In this document: one piece after another, positions 48,422 through 61,400 of the stretch
How positions within the stretch are numbered: position 1 is the stretch's first letter
Layout of the letters: each line of letters opens with the position of its first letter
Assembly: GCA_019925105.1 (NCBI GenBank)
Contig: JAHGAU010000029.1
Location: forward strand, 682,001-746,000
Direction: 5' to 3'
Length of the DNA: 64,000 bases
DNA from: Niebla homalea
Lineage: Eukaryota > Ascomycota > Lecanoromycetes > Lecanorales > Ramalinaceae
The notes under the pieces: generated by a model
The model's input: only the letters and a program-made list of their open reading frames with translations
What the model was told of the DNA's origin: nothing
Databases searched by the model: none
Made by a program: the position numbers and the translations under genes

Positions 48422-51400
48422 AATAATATTTACTAATTAATGCTTTTTTAACTGCTTTATCCTAAGGGATATATATACGGTCCTTATAAGTAATAAAATT
48501 ATTAAGATTAAGTTTTTAAGTATTATTACGATTTTAATAAAAATACGTTAACGTTACGTAATTATCTTTAATTTTACATATAAACGTATTATTAATTTAT
48601 AAATCCTTAATAAATAACTTAATCGGCCTAGATTCTTTATAAAGCTTTTTAAGTAATTATAGAATCTTTTTCGCGGGATAATAATTTAAATATTTTTTGA
48701 AGTAAATAATAATTAATAATTAATAACCGTTATTTATCGGTATTCCGTTAACTTATCGTATTAAAATATAAGTTTATTATATAAAATAGGTAATAAAGTA
48801 ATATTAAAAGGTAAAACTTCTTTATAATTTAAACGTCTTAATAAAGGATTAATAAATTTATTTTATTTTAACGATAAAATACTTTAAAATTATAATTAAT
48901 AAGTTTTAAGGCTTATTTAACCTAATACGGGCTTAATGACGGTTATTTTATAAACTCTTAAAGATTATTATAATCCGTTTATACTTAAATAGCTTTAATA
49001 CTCTGTTTTTAAATAATATCGTTATTACTTAAACGTTATAACAATAAAAAAGAACTTTTAATTATATATTTTATAACTTTATTCGGTAAGGGTTATTTTT
49101 CTAAATTAATACGTAATTAAAAGTTAATGACCCTTTTTAAACTATTAAAATAAAATGCTTATAATAGTAAAATTAAATATATTGTTTTTTATTTATATCT
49201 TCCGTTTTCAGTTAAAATAACGGAATAATAATATATTAATAAATGTTTTATAGAATTAACGGAATACCGTATTTACCGTATTATTTTACTTTAACGGGTT
49301 AACCTTTTTCCCTTCCTTATTGCCCTCAAGTAAATTAATTAAAAGTTTAATTATCCTTAAATATTTATAAATAAAATAATAATAAAAAATTATAAAGCTT
49401 AAAAAGACTTATACTTCCCGGTAAATTTTTAATAATTTAAATACGCTTTCAATTTATTTAAATTCCTTTAATAAAAATGATAAACTTTAAGAACTTTATT
49501 TAAGTAATATTAAGTTAATATTTCTAAAGTTAATATTTTTAAAGGTTAACGTAAAATTAGAATTAATAAAGCCGCTTAAAAATCTATTAAATATAATATT
49601 AATAGTCCGCCGGATTTTTACTAAATATTAAAATATTATTTAAATAAACTATATAAGTTATATCGATAAGTTTAATAAGAATATAATTAATATAAACTTA
49701 AAAGGTCGCCGGGGCGTTAATTAACTTAAACGGTATAACGAGATACTTAAAATAACCGTAATATATACGGAACGCAGATTTCTACTTATTACGGGACTTA
49801 ATCCGTAACCGGTAATAAGTATCCTTAAAATCCAACTTAATAAACCGTTTAAAGCTATTTAATTAATTAAGGGTTTTAATAATTAAAAATAATAAATATT
49901 AATTTTCAATTATAACTATATTTAACTTACGCTATTTAATATAAAGATAAAAGCCATTATCCCTCTTAAATATAAAAAGGATTAAAACGTTTACGGGTAA
50001 CGTTAAATAATAAATTTAATCTTAAATTATAATATCCTTTAAATATTACCGGAGCTCCGTTAAGTTTACTTAGAATAAATTATATGAAAAACTATATAAT
50101 AACTTTTTTTTATTTAAATTAATAACGTAATTCTCCTATTTTAATTTAAATAAGGTATTAATTATATTATTAAAAAAGATATTTATATATTTATTTAACT
50201 CTTTTAAGATACTCCGGTTAATAAAATCTTTTATGATTTTTATATACGTTAAATTACTTTAAAAGCTTTATAATACTTTTAAGTACTTTATTGTTATACT
50301 TACGTAAACGATTATAAAGATTTTATTAATCTCCGTTAAACTTTAATTAAAGTTATTAATATTATTAATTTATAATTTATAAAAATTAACCTTTAATCGT
50401 TATTTATTTATTATTAAATTAATTGTTATTTATAAAACGCGTAAAGTTAATAAATTAAGGATTATATTTAAGTTTTCTTAATTAATAACGTAAAAGAATA
50501 TTTTATATTATTTCTTTTATTTTTAATTATTAATTAAATAATATTATATTAATAAACGTTATAATAAAAAATCTATTTATTATTAAGAAAAACCGCTTAT
50601 GGTAAAACGGCGGAAGTTAACTATAAATCTTATTAAACTATATATACTTATAAAATTAATTTTACTTAAGCTTTAATATTGATTAATATACTTAATAATT
50701 AAAGATTATCCTGAAAACTCGTTCAAATTTTAAGAATAAAAGTTAAATATACCTTTAATTATTTTTTTATTAATTCCGACTTTAAAATACCGTTAAAATT
50801 TTATCGTTTCTTAATGTATTATTTTTTTAATAGGATTTTACGCTTATTATTAAGACCTTATTATATAAAATAAGTAATCGGATATATAATAGCCCTTTTT
50901 ATAATATATATAATATTTAACGTTCTTATTTACTTTAAGGGTAACGTTAAAGTTTTTAAATAAACTTTTATACTTTTAATTATAAAAATTCTTTTTAATA
51001 AAAATACGTATTAACTTTAAGTTATTAAAATTAAATTTAAATACCCTATTTTTAAGGGATTTACCCTTATTAGCTTTTTAATTATTATTAATGGTACGTT
51101 TTAAGTTATTTTCTTATATAATTGCCGCCGTTATAATATCGTTCCGGGTTTTTAATATCCTATTAATTTTAAGGATTTTAACTTTAAGCTTTAATAAAAG
51201 CTTTATAAAGGATATATGAGCATAAAATTTATTTATTAATAATAATAAGTCTTCTTTCATAATTCTTAAAGTATTATAAAATTACGTTAATTTTTTATTA
51301 AAGTATTATTTAATATTTTTTAAACGCTTATAATAAAAGAATTAACGGTTTTTTAGATTGATTATTAAGTTTAAAGGTTTATCCTTAAGCTTTTAATAAT

Positions 51401-51969
51401 TTATTTTATTAATTTCTTCGTCCGGTAAATTAAAAATTTTATAAAAGATAAACCTTAAATAAAAAATTACCTTTTTTCTTTTAATAAAAAAGTACTTAAG
51501 ATAAAGTATAAATTATCTTTTTAAGATAATAAATTACGTTTAATACTTATTTTTAAACTTATTTTAATATAACTTAAGCTTTTCCGGGTAAAAAAATTTA
51601 CTTTTATAAAATAAAATAAAAATTATTAACGGTACGTTATCGGTATAAAACTTGATAATAAGGGTAATATAGGGGAGAGTCCTAGAGTATAAACCCTTAT
51701 ATTACGTATTAACGCGGTTAAATATATATTCTTAATAAGTACGATTTTTAGTTTTAAGTTAATTAACTTTAAATTATAATTTTAGAAATTAAACTTATTA
51801 AATTATAATATTATAATAACGTTCTGCCGCTTTAATTTATTTAATTATAATAAGGGGGTTTTTAATTAAAAAGCGAATATCGTTTTTTTATTAGGTTTAT
51901 TAAGTTAATTAAATATTTATTATAACGGTAACGTCCGACCTTCTCCTTAATAAGGAAGAAGAATTAGAA

Positions 51970-52294
51970 TATTAAATTAATTCCGTTAATAATACGTTAA
52001 CGGGATTAATAAAAATAAATATAAAAGACGTAACGTTATAATTTAAATACTTAAGTATTACTTTAATAAATAAATGAATAATAAGATAAATTCTTAAAAA
52101 ACTTAAAAAGAATTAAAGTATAGTTTTTACTTAAAATAAAGGTAATAACTACCCCACTTTACGTCAATTAAGCTATAATTTATAAATAACGTAAGTTAAG
52201 GCCGTTGCTAAGGCCCTTTATTAAGGCCTACCTTAACGCAGCAGTATAGCGTACCACTATGGCGCCGGCGCAAAGATGGCGCTAGCTGCTAACA
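51970..52294 (-). repeat. Gypsy-A 5' LTR (minus orientation)
   Basis: 325 bp. On the complement it starts TGTTAGCAGCTAGCGCC at 52294 and ends GGAATTAATTTAATA at 51970. Matches the inverted LTR at 17229 throughout. Confidence 0.82.
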
Positions 52295-52545
52295 ATGCCA
52301 GTATATTACCACGGTCGATTGCTGCTTATTTTTTTATTAGTTTCTTATAAAACGGAGTTATTAATACCGTTTTATTATAACCAGTTATCGCGGACAAGAA
52401 ATATTTCGGTATATACTTATAGGGTATCGTAATTTACCGTCTTATGTATAACGAGTAATTAATGGTATTCTATATAAGCATTGTGCCTATTTACGGGTTT
52501 ATATTAATAATATAATAATTTTCTTTAAAAGCCTTAATAAATACC

Positions 52546-52720
52546 TGATACGGGACAAGAGGATGGACATAGGGATATGGACATACGGGGTAGATAATAC
52601 ATTACTAGGGATACACGTGTGTACATATGGTTACTTAGATAGCTTGTCTGTCCTTATAGGACAGAGGATCATTATCAATACTATACCACTTATACCTTTA
52701 CTTGGACACGGTCCATATCA
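52546..52720. mobile_element. Solo LTR, 175 bp
   Basis: Begins TGATACGGGAC, ends GGTCCATATCA (terminal TGATA/TATCA), and is flanked by perfect 5-bp TSDs ATACC at 52541-52545 and 52721-52725. Composition is nearly normal, with little sign of RIP. An 84-codon frame overlapping it is fortuitous. Confidence 0.85.
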
Positions 52721-52725
52721 ATACC

Positions 52726-55334
52726 TCGCGTATTTAATAGCGGTATCTATAGAATTGCTTAAATTTAACGTTTATTTATGTCTTAAACAATCTTTTATTA
52801 TATACCCTTTTATATAACTATTAAAATAAAAAGTAAACGCTTTTAATTTTATAATAGATATAGATAAGTTAAAGGCGATTACTTAATTAACGTTCTTAAA
52901 AATATTATATTATTTAGATTATTATTTCGGTTTTACCGGTTACCTTCGCAATTATGTTTTATATTATTCGGGCGTTATTAAATTATTATAATAATGAAAA
53001 GTCCGTTTATATAGAATTTTACGTAAACGGCGCGTTATAGGTAACGCCCGTAAAAAAGAAGCGGTAAAAATATATATTTTAAAACCTTTAAAGGACGAAC
53101 TTACGTCCTATTATATACTATAAAAGCTATTTGTTAGGCCAGAGATATTAACATATTTTAACCCTTTAAAAATACTAAAAATTAATATAAACGCTGATTA
53201 AGTAGTTAACTTTAATGCCTATATATATTACTTTAAAAACGAAAACAAATCGCAAAAGGATAAATATCCGTCTTAAAAGAATATATAGTTGATCCTCTTT
53301 TTATCTAAATTATTAATTAATACGGAAATACGCTATTAGTTTACGGAGCTTAAAGTAACCGTATTAATATAAGTTATTAAGAAACTCTATTACCTTATTA
53401 AAATATTTTATATGGCTATTATTATTTATATTAATTATTAAGTTATCGTCGATATTGTTAAGTAAAGTAGCTTAAATATAACGTTTATTATACGTCTTAA
53501 TTTAAGGTATGTACGTTCATCCGAATACTTATTTAAGTTCCGATTAAATATATATTATAAGTTTAATAAATTTAATATTATATTTAATATACTATTTTAA
53601 CTCCTAATCGTTATAAAAGTATAAAGTTATTTTATTTAACGTACCGGATAAACTATTAAAGTAAAGGATATATTATCGGAGTATAATAATATAAACGACG
53701 TTCAAATATGCCCTATCGTAATCGTAAAATTATCCTAAAAGTTTAAAGATAAGATTTATTAAACTTATTAAGACGATAAACCGTATACTTACGTACTTAA
53801 AGTATTATAAAATAACGATCATTAATAAAGTAATATAATACGTTTACTATTTAAATTAAAGAACGGGCTTATTTACTTTAATAACGGTAAATATAGTTTA
53901 TAATTTATCGTTTTTAAGTTTCTTAAAAAGGATATATTTAAGGCGTTATATAATTAAATTAATTATATAGGGTATACCCGAATATATAAGCGTATTGTTT
54001 TTACGTTCTATATATTTAATTTTACGCGTAAGCTAAAAGAATATTTAAGATATTACTTTGAGTATTAAGTATAATAAATACTTAAATATCGCTTATTCGG
54101 TTTATTATAACCCATGTTTATATTAATACGTCCTTTTTATACTTTAATAATTAACTTTATTTTAACTTTATTATTATCCGTATTTAATCGATTTAATTAT
54201 ATTCTTATTATAATAAACAAGTTCTTAAAAGGAATAATTATTATTCCGGGTATGTTTTCTTAAATTAAAATATAATAAGCTATCTTTTTACTTAAACGTT
54301 TATACTTAATATTATAAAATATATTATAAATAATTATTTCGGATAAAAACGTTAGATTTATCGGAGAACTATAGAATATAATCTTTAAACGTTTAAATAT
54401 TAAATTTATCTTTATTATAGTATAATACCTTAACGCGGACGGTTAATTAAAACGGATTAATTAAATGATTAAAATCGTATTATAATATTTATTAACGACG
54501 TTAAAAGATTATGATTAATAATTAACAGTATTAATACGATTATCTATAACGCTTAATAATAATATAAACCGTGGGGCCGGTTTAATACATACTTAAATTC
54601 TATATAAATAATGAATTAAGGAAGGCCTTAATCTAATAAGGATATAGGATAATAATTAACCGTTTATATAAATCGATAATAATAATATCTTAATCGATAC
54701 CGAATATATTATCCCTATTATTATAGTACCTATCCTTATTACCGGAATACCTATTTATAATATATAAGTATACCCCGTTATTCCTAAGAAACCAATATTA
54801 TACCGTTTTATATATATCAATATTAAAGACGTTATTATGTTAATTATTATAATAATAAAATAATAGTATAACGTACGCTATATGATATAATTCTTCGACG
54901 TTAATAATTAAATATTATTGCGTTTATACCGCGGTTATACTATTTTAAAACTAAAGGATAGGAATTATAAAATTAAATAGTAATTTATAAACCCGTTTAA
55001 AGTCCTTAAAAAGATTAATCAACTATTTTATTAATTAAAACTCTTATTATTCATAAGCCATATATTACCCGTAATATCTATTACGTATTTAAAATTAATA
55101 TAGTTCTTTAAATATAATTTATATTAACGTATTTCCCAAGCCGATATATCAGCTTTTACCCCAGATAGCCGTATTAATCGCGAACTTAAATGCGTCATTA
55201 AACGTGATATATAACGTTGTTATAATAATAGTGTAGTTATTTAATATCTTGTCCGGTATAAAGGTTTTAATATTAAATATAACGAATAACTCTTAAATAA
55301 GTTTATTTTATACGATATAATATAAGTATTCAAC
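52726..55334 (+). mobile_element. Gypsy-B retrotransposon, decayed pol (RNase H, integrase)
   Basis: Plus-strand Ty3/Gypsy pol. RNase H at about 53.30-53.63 kb (TELKV...WVIKKLYYL-type, then VDIVK.SSLN and LNLRYVRSSEYL). Integrase at about 53.87-54.62 kb, with the zinc-binding stretch near 53.94 kb and the core boxes SDKNVRFIGEL (54.34 kb) and NADG...RIN (54.43 kb). RNase H precedes integrase, as in Gypsy. The sequence differs from Gypsy-A and I did not find its LTRs with confidence. The RT part upstream seems lost or hidden beyond the solo LTR. Fully RIP-disrupted. Confidence 0.75.
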
Positions 55335-55500
55335 TGTGAGGGAAATGATATATGAGGTCTAGCTATGAACGGAATAATAGCTATGAGGGTGTCTATGGTA
55401 CAGGTGGCTGCACTCATATGATGAGTGCGGGTGCCAAGGAGCTAGTCCTCATGGGGTAAGTAGGCTGAGGCTGGGAGCAAGGCCTGCTGGAACCATAACA
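55335..55500. mobile_element. Solo LTR, 166 bp, not RIP-mutated
   Basis: Begins TGTGAGGGAAATG and ends GGAACCATAACA. Perfect 5-bp TSDs TCAAC at 55330-55334 and 55501-55505. Normal composition (GAGGCTGGGAGCAAGGCCTG) in sharp contrast with its surroundings. Its GGTGCCAAG region faintly resembles the LTRs at 39133 and 41867, so it may belong to a related family. Confidence 0.9.
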
Positions 55501-57385
55501 TCAACGTACTTAATTAATAACGTATAATCGTAATATAAATTTAAATTGAAGCTATTATAATATCTACGATATATCCGCCCTTAATATATTTATTATTATT
55601 AAAGTAATATTCATTTTATAATAAATATAATACCCCGGTATATTTTTATTAGGATTTTTAAATAATCCTTATTCTTAAGATAAAAGTATTTTTATTCAAC
55701 GGTAAATTATCAAAATATAAGCATATAATATAAGTAGTATATCCTTTATCCTTTTAGGGATAGGACACTATCTTTCGTATAGGACAGAGTCCTCTTATAT
55801 ATAGCATGTTCTTCACTGAAGACACCTACTTAATCAACTTACTTTACTCATACTATGACCCCCACAATTTTTCTTTTAAAAACAATTCTCAAAAAAAAAT
55901 TAAAAATATTTTAATTAATAGTAACAATAATATTAATAACGATAAGAAAAATAATTATAATATATTCGGGGCTAGTTATAATATATATTTAAAAATAATA
56001 TTCCCTTATTATATTATAGTAATAATAAAGCTTTCTTTATTTGCTTTTTAACCATTAATTTCTTTACCGTCGTTAACCAATTTTTTTTAAAGACGGTCTT
56101 TTTGATTTTCTCCCTTTTTTAAGAGTTTATATAATTCCCTTAATTGATTTATTATTGGATTTTATCATTTTAATCATTTTATTTTTTTTTATTATTTATT
56201 AGTTTTTATCTTTACTTTATTAATCTTATACTTTAAAAAAATATTATAATAGATAATATAAGTTATAATTTATATGTATATATATTTAAACTGGGTTTTA
56301 CTAATAACATATATATGAAGTCCTATTAAATTCTTTTATCTTTTTTTTTGAAATATTAAAAATATACTTTATATTAACTTAATAATTAAAAAGGAATTTA
56401 TTTAAAGTTTTACTTTTGGCTTTATTTGCTGCGGGAGTTTTATATAATAAAATTATGTATTAACTTATTACATATATATTATTAATAAGTAAATATTAAT
56501 TAAAAAATAAGAAAAAAAAGCTAAGTAAAGTTAAATACTTAAAAATTAAGTAATATTTAAGAAACTGGTTAAGCTATATATAAAAGTAAGGTCCAAATTA
56601 CAAATTATGTATAAATTATTAATATATCCTTTCTTTCTATTGAAGAATTATTTTCCTTGGTATTTTTTACTTGGTTTATTGTTTAATACGATATCTATAT
56701 TATTTGAAGATTTAATAGTTTTTATGAATTTAATTTATTTATAATTAATAAAACTTTTATAATTCCGGGCTTTAAAAGACGGTTATTTAATTAAATCGTT
56801 ATGGAATTAAAATAAAGCATATATTACCCTTTAAATACAGTTATAAATATGACTTTTAGATATATTTTATTAATTAAAGCTAGGCTTAAATCTATTATTA
56901 TTATTATTTTAAGTTAAATCATATAAAGTAATCTTTAATTGAAAGCTTATAGATATTAATAAATAGTTAAAATTATTACAAAAGATATGATAGGTCTAAA
57001 TCAATCTTAAAATATAAATAAAGCTGGGTAAGTTAATTTTTATAAATAATTATTATTTATGATTATTATATTAAGGTAAGATGGCCGTAAACCAGTTAAA
57101 TTTTGGTATAATATTCCAAAATATTTAATATTATTACTTTCAAATACCCTTATATAAATATAAATAATATAAAGCTGATAAAGTAAGAATATTAGCTTTG
57201 AATATTTTATTAATTTAAAGGGTTTATATATTACGTTTAAGTAGTTGTTTAAATAAATAACGTAACATAAATATAATAATATTAATAAAAAGCATTTATG
57301 TAAAAATTTTCAAAAAGTGTTTTAAAGACTTTTAAAATCCGATAACTTTAGTATAAAAAAATACAAATAAACTATTCTATTTTAA
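55501..57385. other. AT-rich unassigned sequence, right edge of the repeat block
   Basis: Strongly AT-rich, with a patch of more normal composition at about 55.75-55.87 kb that could be the end of another LTR. From about 56.05 kb the sequence is AT-rich but has more TG/CA than the clearly RIP-mutated parts. No coding frame, LTR pair or TIR was recognised. Confidence 0.4.
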
Positions 57386-57869
57386 TAAGGATTACTAATA
57401 AATATAACCTGGGTTTCGCAAAACCTTGCAGTAAAATTATGGGGTTTTTACGAGTCTTCAGTTTTGAAAATCTCGAATTTTTGAAAACCTCATGTTTCCC
57501 AAAATTTCCGGTTTTTACTCTGAAAACCCCTATTATTGTCTCCTGATCCCTGCATTCTTCGTCGCTGCTATTCTCATCCATGGTCACACATTTGTGATCC
57601 CATCCAATCGCAAAGGCTATGGTCAATTGATCGAACTAGCTGGCTCAGGCGTTGTTCGATGCAGATAATAAGATGTACAAACGGCTGGAACCTTTGGATG
57701 AAAAGTGTGAATTTAGTAAATGAGGATTTGTCTTGATGATAAAATCTGTTGCATTCCTACTCCTTATGAAACAATGAAAGGCGGGTTTGAACAAAATCTC
57801 GCTCATACGAACGCGGCCGTGGCATGAGACTATGGAAACAAATAAGTCAAGGATAGCAGTTATCCTTCT
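57386..57869. other. Boundary segment, no gene seen
   Basis: Composition returns to normal here. Contains a stretch with repeated TTTGAAAA / GAAAACC words in both orientations at 57420-57535. Overlapping small frames on both strands have no recognisable features. Probably 3' flank of the zinc-cluster gene. Confidence 0.35.
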
Positions 57870-58418
57870 CTAAGTACAACTTCGCCCTGCTTTTTCACAT
57901 GGGTAACACTTCTTATGTGCATAGTGATAGCCCCCTGGTCTAAAGCACGGTATATCAAGCCGCGCACACTGTTGGCATTTACCCAAGCAGGTCTGGGCGT
58001 GCGTATCTTTCGTGCTTGGATTGCGAAACATTCCACCACATCCATTGCAGAGCCTCTCTGCTATGGCGGTCCTCATCTCAGAATCATCAACCTCGAGCAT
58101 GAAAACGCAATGTCTTCCGAGAGAAGAGCACTTAGCACATCTTTGACTATGGTCCGTCCATTCGCACAGAGAATTGTCGCTTTGGCACTCCACACAGCGG
58201 CCGACACATGTGATCTGATGCCTCCGTAGAAGTTGGACGCTTGAAGTCGAAAGCTTGAATCCGCATTTGTGGCACTCGTTGCTCGATTCAAAGCTACACT
58301 CGATGCCTGTCTCCTCGCAGCGAATGCAATGAACTTGACCAATGCGCTTTAAACATGGCTTGCGATCTTGCGAACAGGCTTCGCATCGACCGAGACAAAC
58401 TTCTTCATGTCTTTTCAT
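57870..58418 (-). other. Three consecutive Zn2Cys6-like clusters (protein module)
   Basis: A 182-residue frame with three cysteine units: C-x2-C-x6-C-x8-C-x2-C-x6-C twice (RCEAC..., RCVEC...) and C-x2-C-x6-C-x12-C-x2-C-x6-C once (KCQQC...). This spacing matches the fungal Zn2Cys6 (GAL4-type) binuclear cluster. Each is preceded by H-x(3-4)-C-x-G-(R/K)-C, and units 2 and 3 also by an upstream C-x2-C (CHKC, CNGC), which could form an extra C2HC-type finger. The basic residues usual in GAL4 DNA-binding clusters are few, so DNA binding is not assured. Confidence 0.75.
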
Positions 58419-61400
58419 ATCCTGTTACAAATAGCAAGGAATCGTCGTACTCAACTGAAGACTGTCCAACGAATGTCTGAGTTGTGTGGCAATTTTCTCA
58501 GCAGCGTCACGGCTTAGATAGAGCTCACGGTGTTGCTCGTAGTACTCGACCAAATGATGCCAAATGATGTTTTTTGGACCGACGGTCATTTTTTCATTAA
58601 AACCAGGATTTGTCTGCTGAAACAGGGGCGATATAGCGTTTAAGCCTTGCCATCCATTGAACAGTGGAGTATGATTCAGCTGCAACCTACTAGAGAGGAC
58701 AAGGCTTAGATGGCGAAGCTCGGACCCAAACCCATGAATATGGGTCGAGAGCGATCCCTCGGAAATGAAAATGCATTCTAAGAGTGCAACACACATTCTC
58801 GGCAGGGGGCGTAATTCGTGATCATCAATAAAGGGTACTTGGTATAGCCATCGATAGCAATAACACGATCCTGGGTGAGCCATGAGACGGTGCACGCGCA
58901 AAGGCTTCCCAGGCAGACCCCAACAGCGGCGTGACTCATGCCACACAGGTTGGGCTGAAACTTCATGCTGCGGTATACGGCTTGCAAATCCGTGGTCAGA
59001 GATCGCACTGCCTGTGTAGATCATCGATTCGGAGAGTTCTTGACTCATGTCGCGTTGATTAGCTAAGGTGCTGTTTTCTGATTTGACAGTGATGAAGTAA
59101 ACTCCTAAGCATTCGGTGCAGTCCAAAGGGTCTAATGATGGAAGTGTTTCCATTATTTGAGGTGAGATGTTCTTTGTTCCAAGAGCCATTTGTGTCACAT
59201 ACGGCATAAGCCTCGGGTCTGTGAAAAGTTGGATCAATAAATTTCTTGATTTCGCATCTGCGTTGGCCACTGTGAAGGCATACAACGAGTTGTTGACAGC
59301 ATCTGTGCAGCCATCTGCTCTGTTCCGAAGTCAAGCCGCTTTCGAAACGCAACAACGGCTGGGAGTATATCTAAGTCTTCTCGTATACATTCATTCCTGA
59401 CTGGGAATCCACGAAAAGAGATCGCATCAAAGATTTTCTCAAGTCGCTCGGGATCAAGACTGAACTGCTTTCGTTGCTGGCTCGAGATGCGCTCCTTGAT
59501 CTTTCCTTCCACAGCTACGAGTCGCTCATTTCAACAGTCAACTCTGGAAGAACCTTAGTGAGATGCTCCTCGCGAGTGTCACAGATAGATGATGGAGGCT
59601 GTTCGATATCTTCATCAATGAACGCCAGTTCTGTGTCGCTTTCACCGTCAACGTCTGCGTTTTCGAGATCAATTAAAACAGATGAGCTAGATCAATGTCA
59701 GTCTGGATAGAAAGACCTACAATTTGTGAAACTGACCTATCAATTTCCTCGTCGCAGATTTGCTGCCATCTTTCATCCACGTCGATAACAGGCTGAATAC
59801 TCTCGGGCGATGCAGGGTCGAGGAGGTTTGTCAACTTATCGTCTGACCTTCGAACTACTTGTTTACCCTGATTCTTTGCTGTATTTTTCAGATATGAGCT
59901 CTTTCGAATATTCAAGCTCTTTTTCACGTAGCAAGCTGCTACTAATCGTAGTTCATCTTCCCGGAATTCATGGTAAGGTAGCATACAGCTGGTTACATAG
60001 CCCAAATAGCCTAGGGTGTACCCCGCGAACGTAGCAATTGGCAACAAATTCTGGCGGAGAATTTGTAGCACTGTATGCAGGTGGATGGTGCCGGGGTTGT
60101 TTGACTGAATCATCTCGCAATGCAGGTGGCGAATCTGGAGCGGGTTGTACTTGACCTGCTTACAACCTCGAAAGACATTCTGTACTATGTCCTGAATTTG
60201 ATGTTCAAAGTGTTGCTTACAACTAGCAACATAACTCAAGACTGGTTGAACTGTTGAAGAGGTGGCGGCCACCACGGTGTAAATGCATGATAAAGACTTC
60301 TTAGCTGGGGCAACTCCGTCCGATTCAGACGTCACATGTAGGAAGCAGATTCCTAGCATTTGACACTCAGGATGAGGATCCGAGCTTTTCACGAACACTG
60401 TCTTGCAGGGGTTTCCAGCATGCAGGCTGCGAGCATTTTCATAATCCACTTGAAAGGCCGATGCAAAGTCACCGGTTGCATTTGGCAGCATGCCATGTGT
60501 GTCTAAAAGATCATTGAAAGTTGCTGAAGAGATGAAACTCGCAGAGGTAAGAGGTGGGTGCGACAAGAAACTTTTAATGCAAAATTCCACCATTTTGGAA
60601 GTCACTTGGTTATCGTCTAGCAAAGATTGGACGTCTTCCCCCAAGATAGGAAATCGTGAGGCTCGCAATGTTGTCCAGGAGTGTAAGTCTGCTGCAATCG
60701 ACTCTACAATCAACGCTAAATGAGGCCGTATCTGTTGTTTGAGTCCTAGTGAGAGAGAGTCATTTCCATGTTGAGAATGTTTACGGAGCGAACAGGTCGT
60801 TTGATCACTCTCCGATCTAGGCTGGGACTTGTTGTAATCAGTAAGACTAATTTCAGTGGAAGCCGTAGCGGAGGTAACATCGTAATGCGCAATCATAGAT
60901 GACACATTGTGACCAAGTAGAGCAAGGTTTGGCATGTCTGCCAGGTGTGAGCCATATCCGGCTCCACTGCAAATAGACACTAGAATATTTTTGACCACGA
61001 ACTTCGACTTGCATGGCATTTGCCGAGTTTCTCTATCGGCAAGCAGCTCATCTATCAAGGAAATACTCGGATAATTGTCAAGATGCTCTCTATGCGTTTT
61101 GCCGAGGCATGCGAGAGCATACAAGATCCTTTCTTTCCAGCTGTCTGGAGGCTGGTCAAATTGTAGAGCGATGCGAGCTCGTAGAATGCCACGAAGCGTT
61201 GCTAAGCAAGCAGTTCCTCTGGGGGCGCTTTCATTTTCCGTAGTGCCGGCGTCCTCAGGGAATCTAGAAGCCAATCGGAATTGCATTTGAACGCAAGAAC
61301 TTTGACATTCATGAATCCTTGGGTCAATTTGACATTCCGGTGTTATGTCTTTCCGAGAGACCTCTCCGGCAAGACTTTTTTTCCGAACAAATGAACTCAG

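Larger units (their letters stand above)
34667..52294 (-). mobile_element. Gypsy-A LTR retrotransposon, complete minus-strand copy with nested insertions
   Basis: Bounded by two 325-bp LTRs (51970-52294 and 34667-34991). Reading the complement: gag zinc knuckle near 50.93-50.88 kb, then reverse transcriptase at about 50.02-49.62 kb (KLDFKDTYYRLRI, and the YLDD box as VYLNNILIFS), then integrase at 42.61-42.1 kb (Y.NRLINYFKAKKTYKLL and RKYY zinc-binding region). Domain order RT before integrase places it in Ty3/Gypsy. Subtracting the inserted LINE, short LTR element, SINE-like and TIR elements leaves about 7.6 kb, normal for Gypsy. All frames are broken by RIP. The 5-bp flanks (CTTTA left, ATGCC right) do not match, so the ends may have been rearranged. 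Confidence 0.82.
16961..57385. repeat. ~40-kb AT-rich, RIP-mutated nest of transposons
   Basis: Base composition changes sharply at both borders. Inside, TpA is very frequent, CpA and TpG are scarce, and all transposon reading frames are broken in the way C-to-T and G-to-A changes on both strands would do it (for example Cys to Tyr in zinc knuckles, Asp to Asn in reverse transcriptase, Trp/Gln to stop). This is the signature of RIP. Individual elements are listed below. No intact gene is seen. Local patches with ordinary base composition correspond to short or late insertions. Confidence 0.92.

Noticed and set aside
52563..52817. 84-codon frame at 52563
   Set aside because: Starts within a solo LTR and ends beyond its TSD; fortuitous.
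55806..56051. 81-codon frame at 55806
   Set aside because: Mostly Asn/Ile/Lys/Tyr low complexity; possibly near an LTR end but no gag motif.
16961..57385. AT-rich block as mitochondrial DNA or a centromere
   Set aside because: No mitochondrial genes; the content is explained by identified nuclear transposons. A centromere role cannot be excluded but nothing in the sequence shows it.
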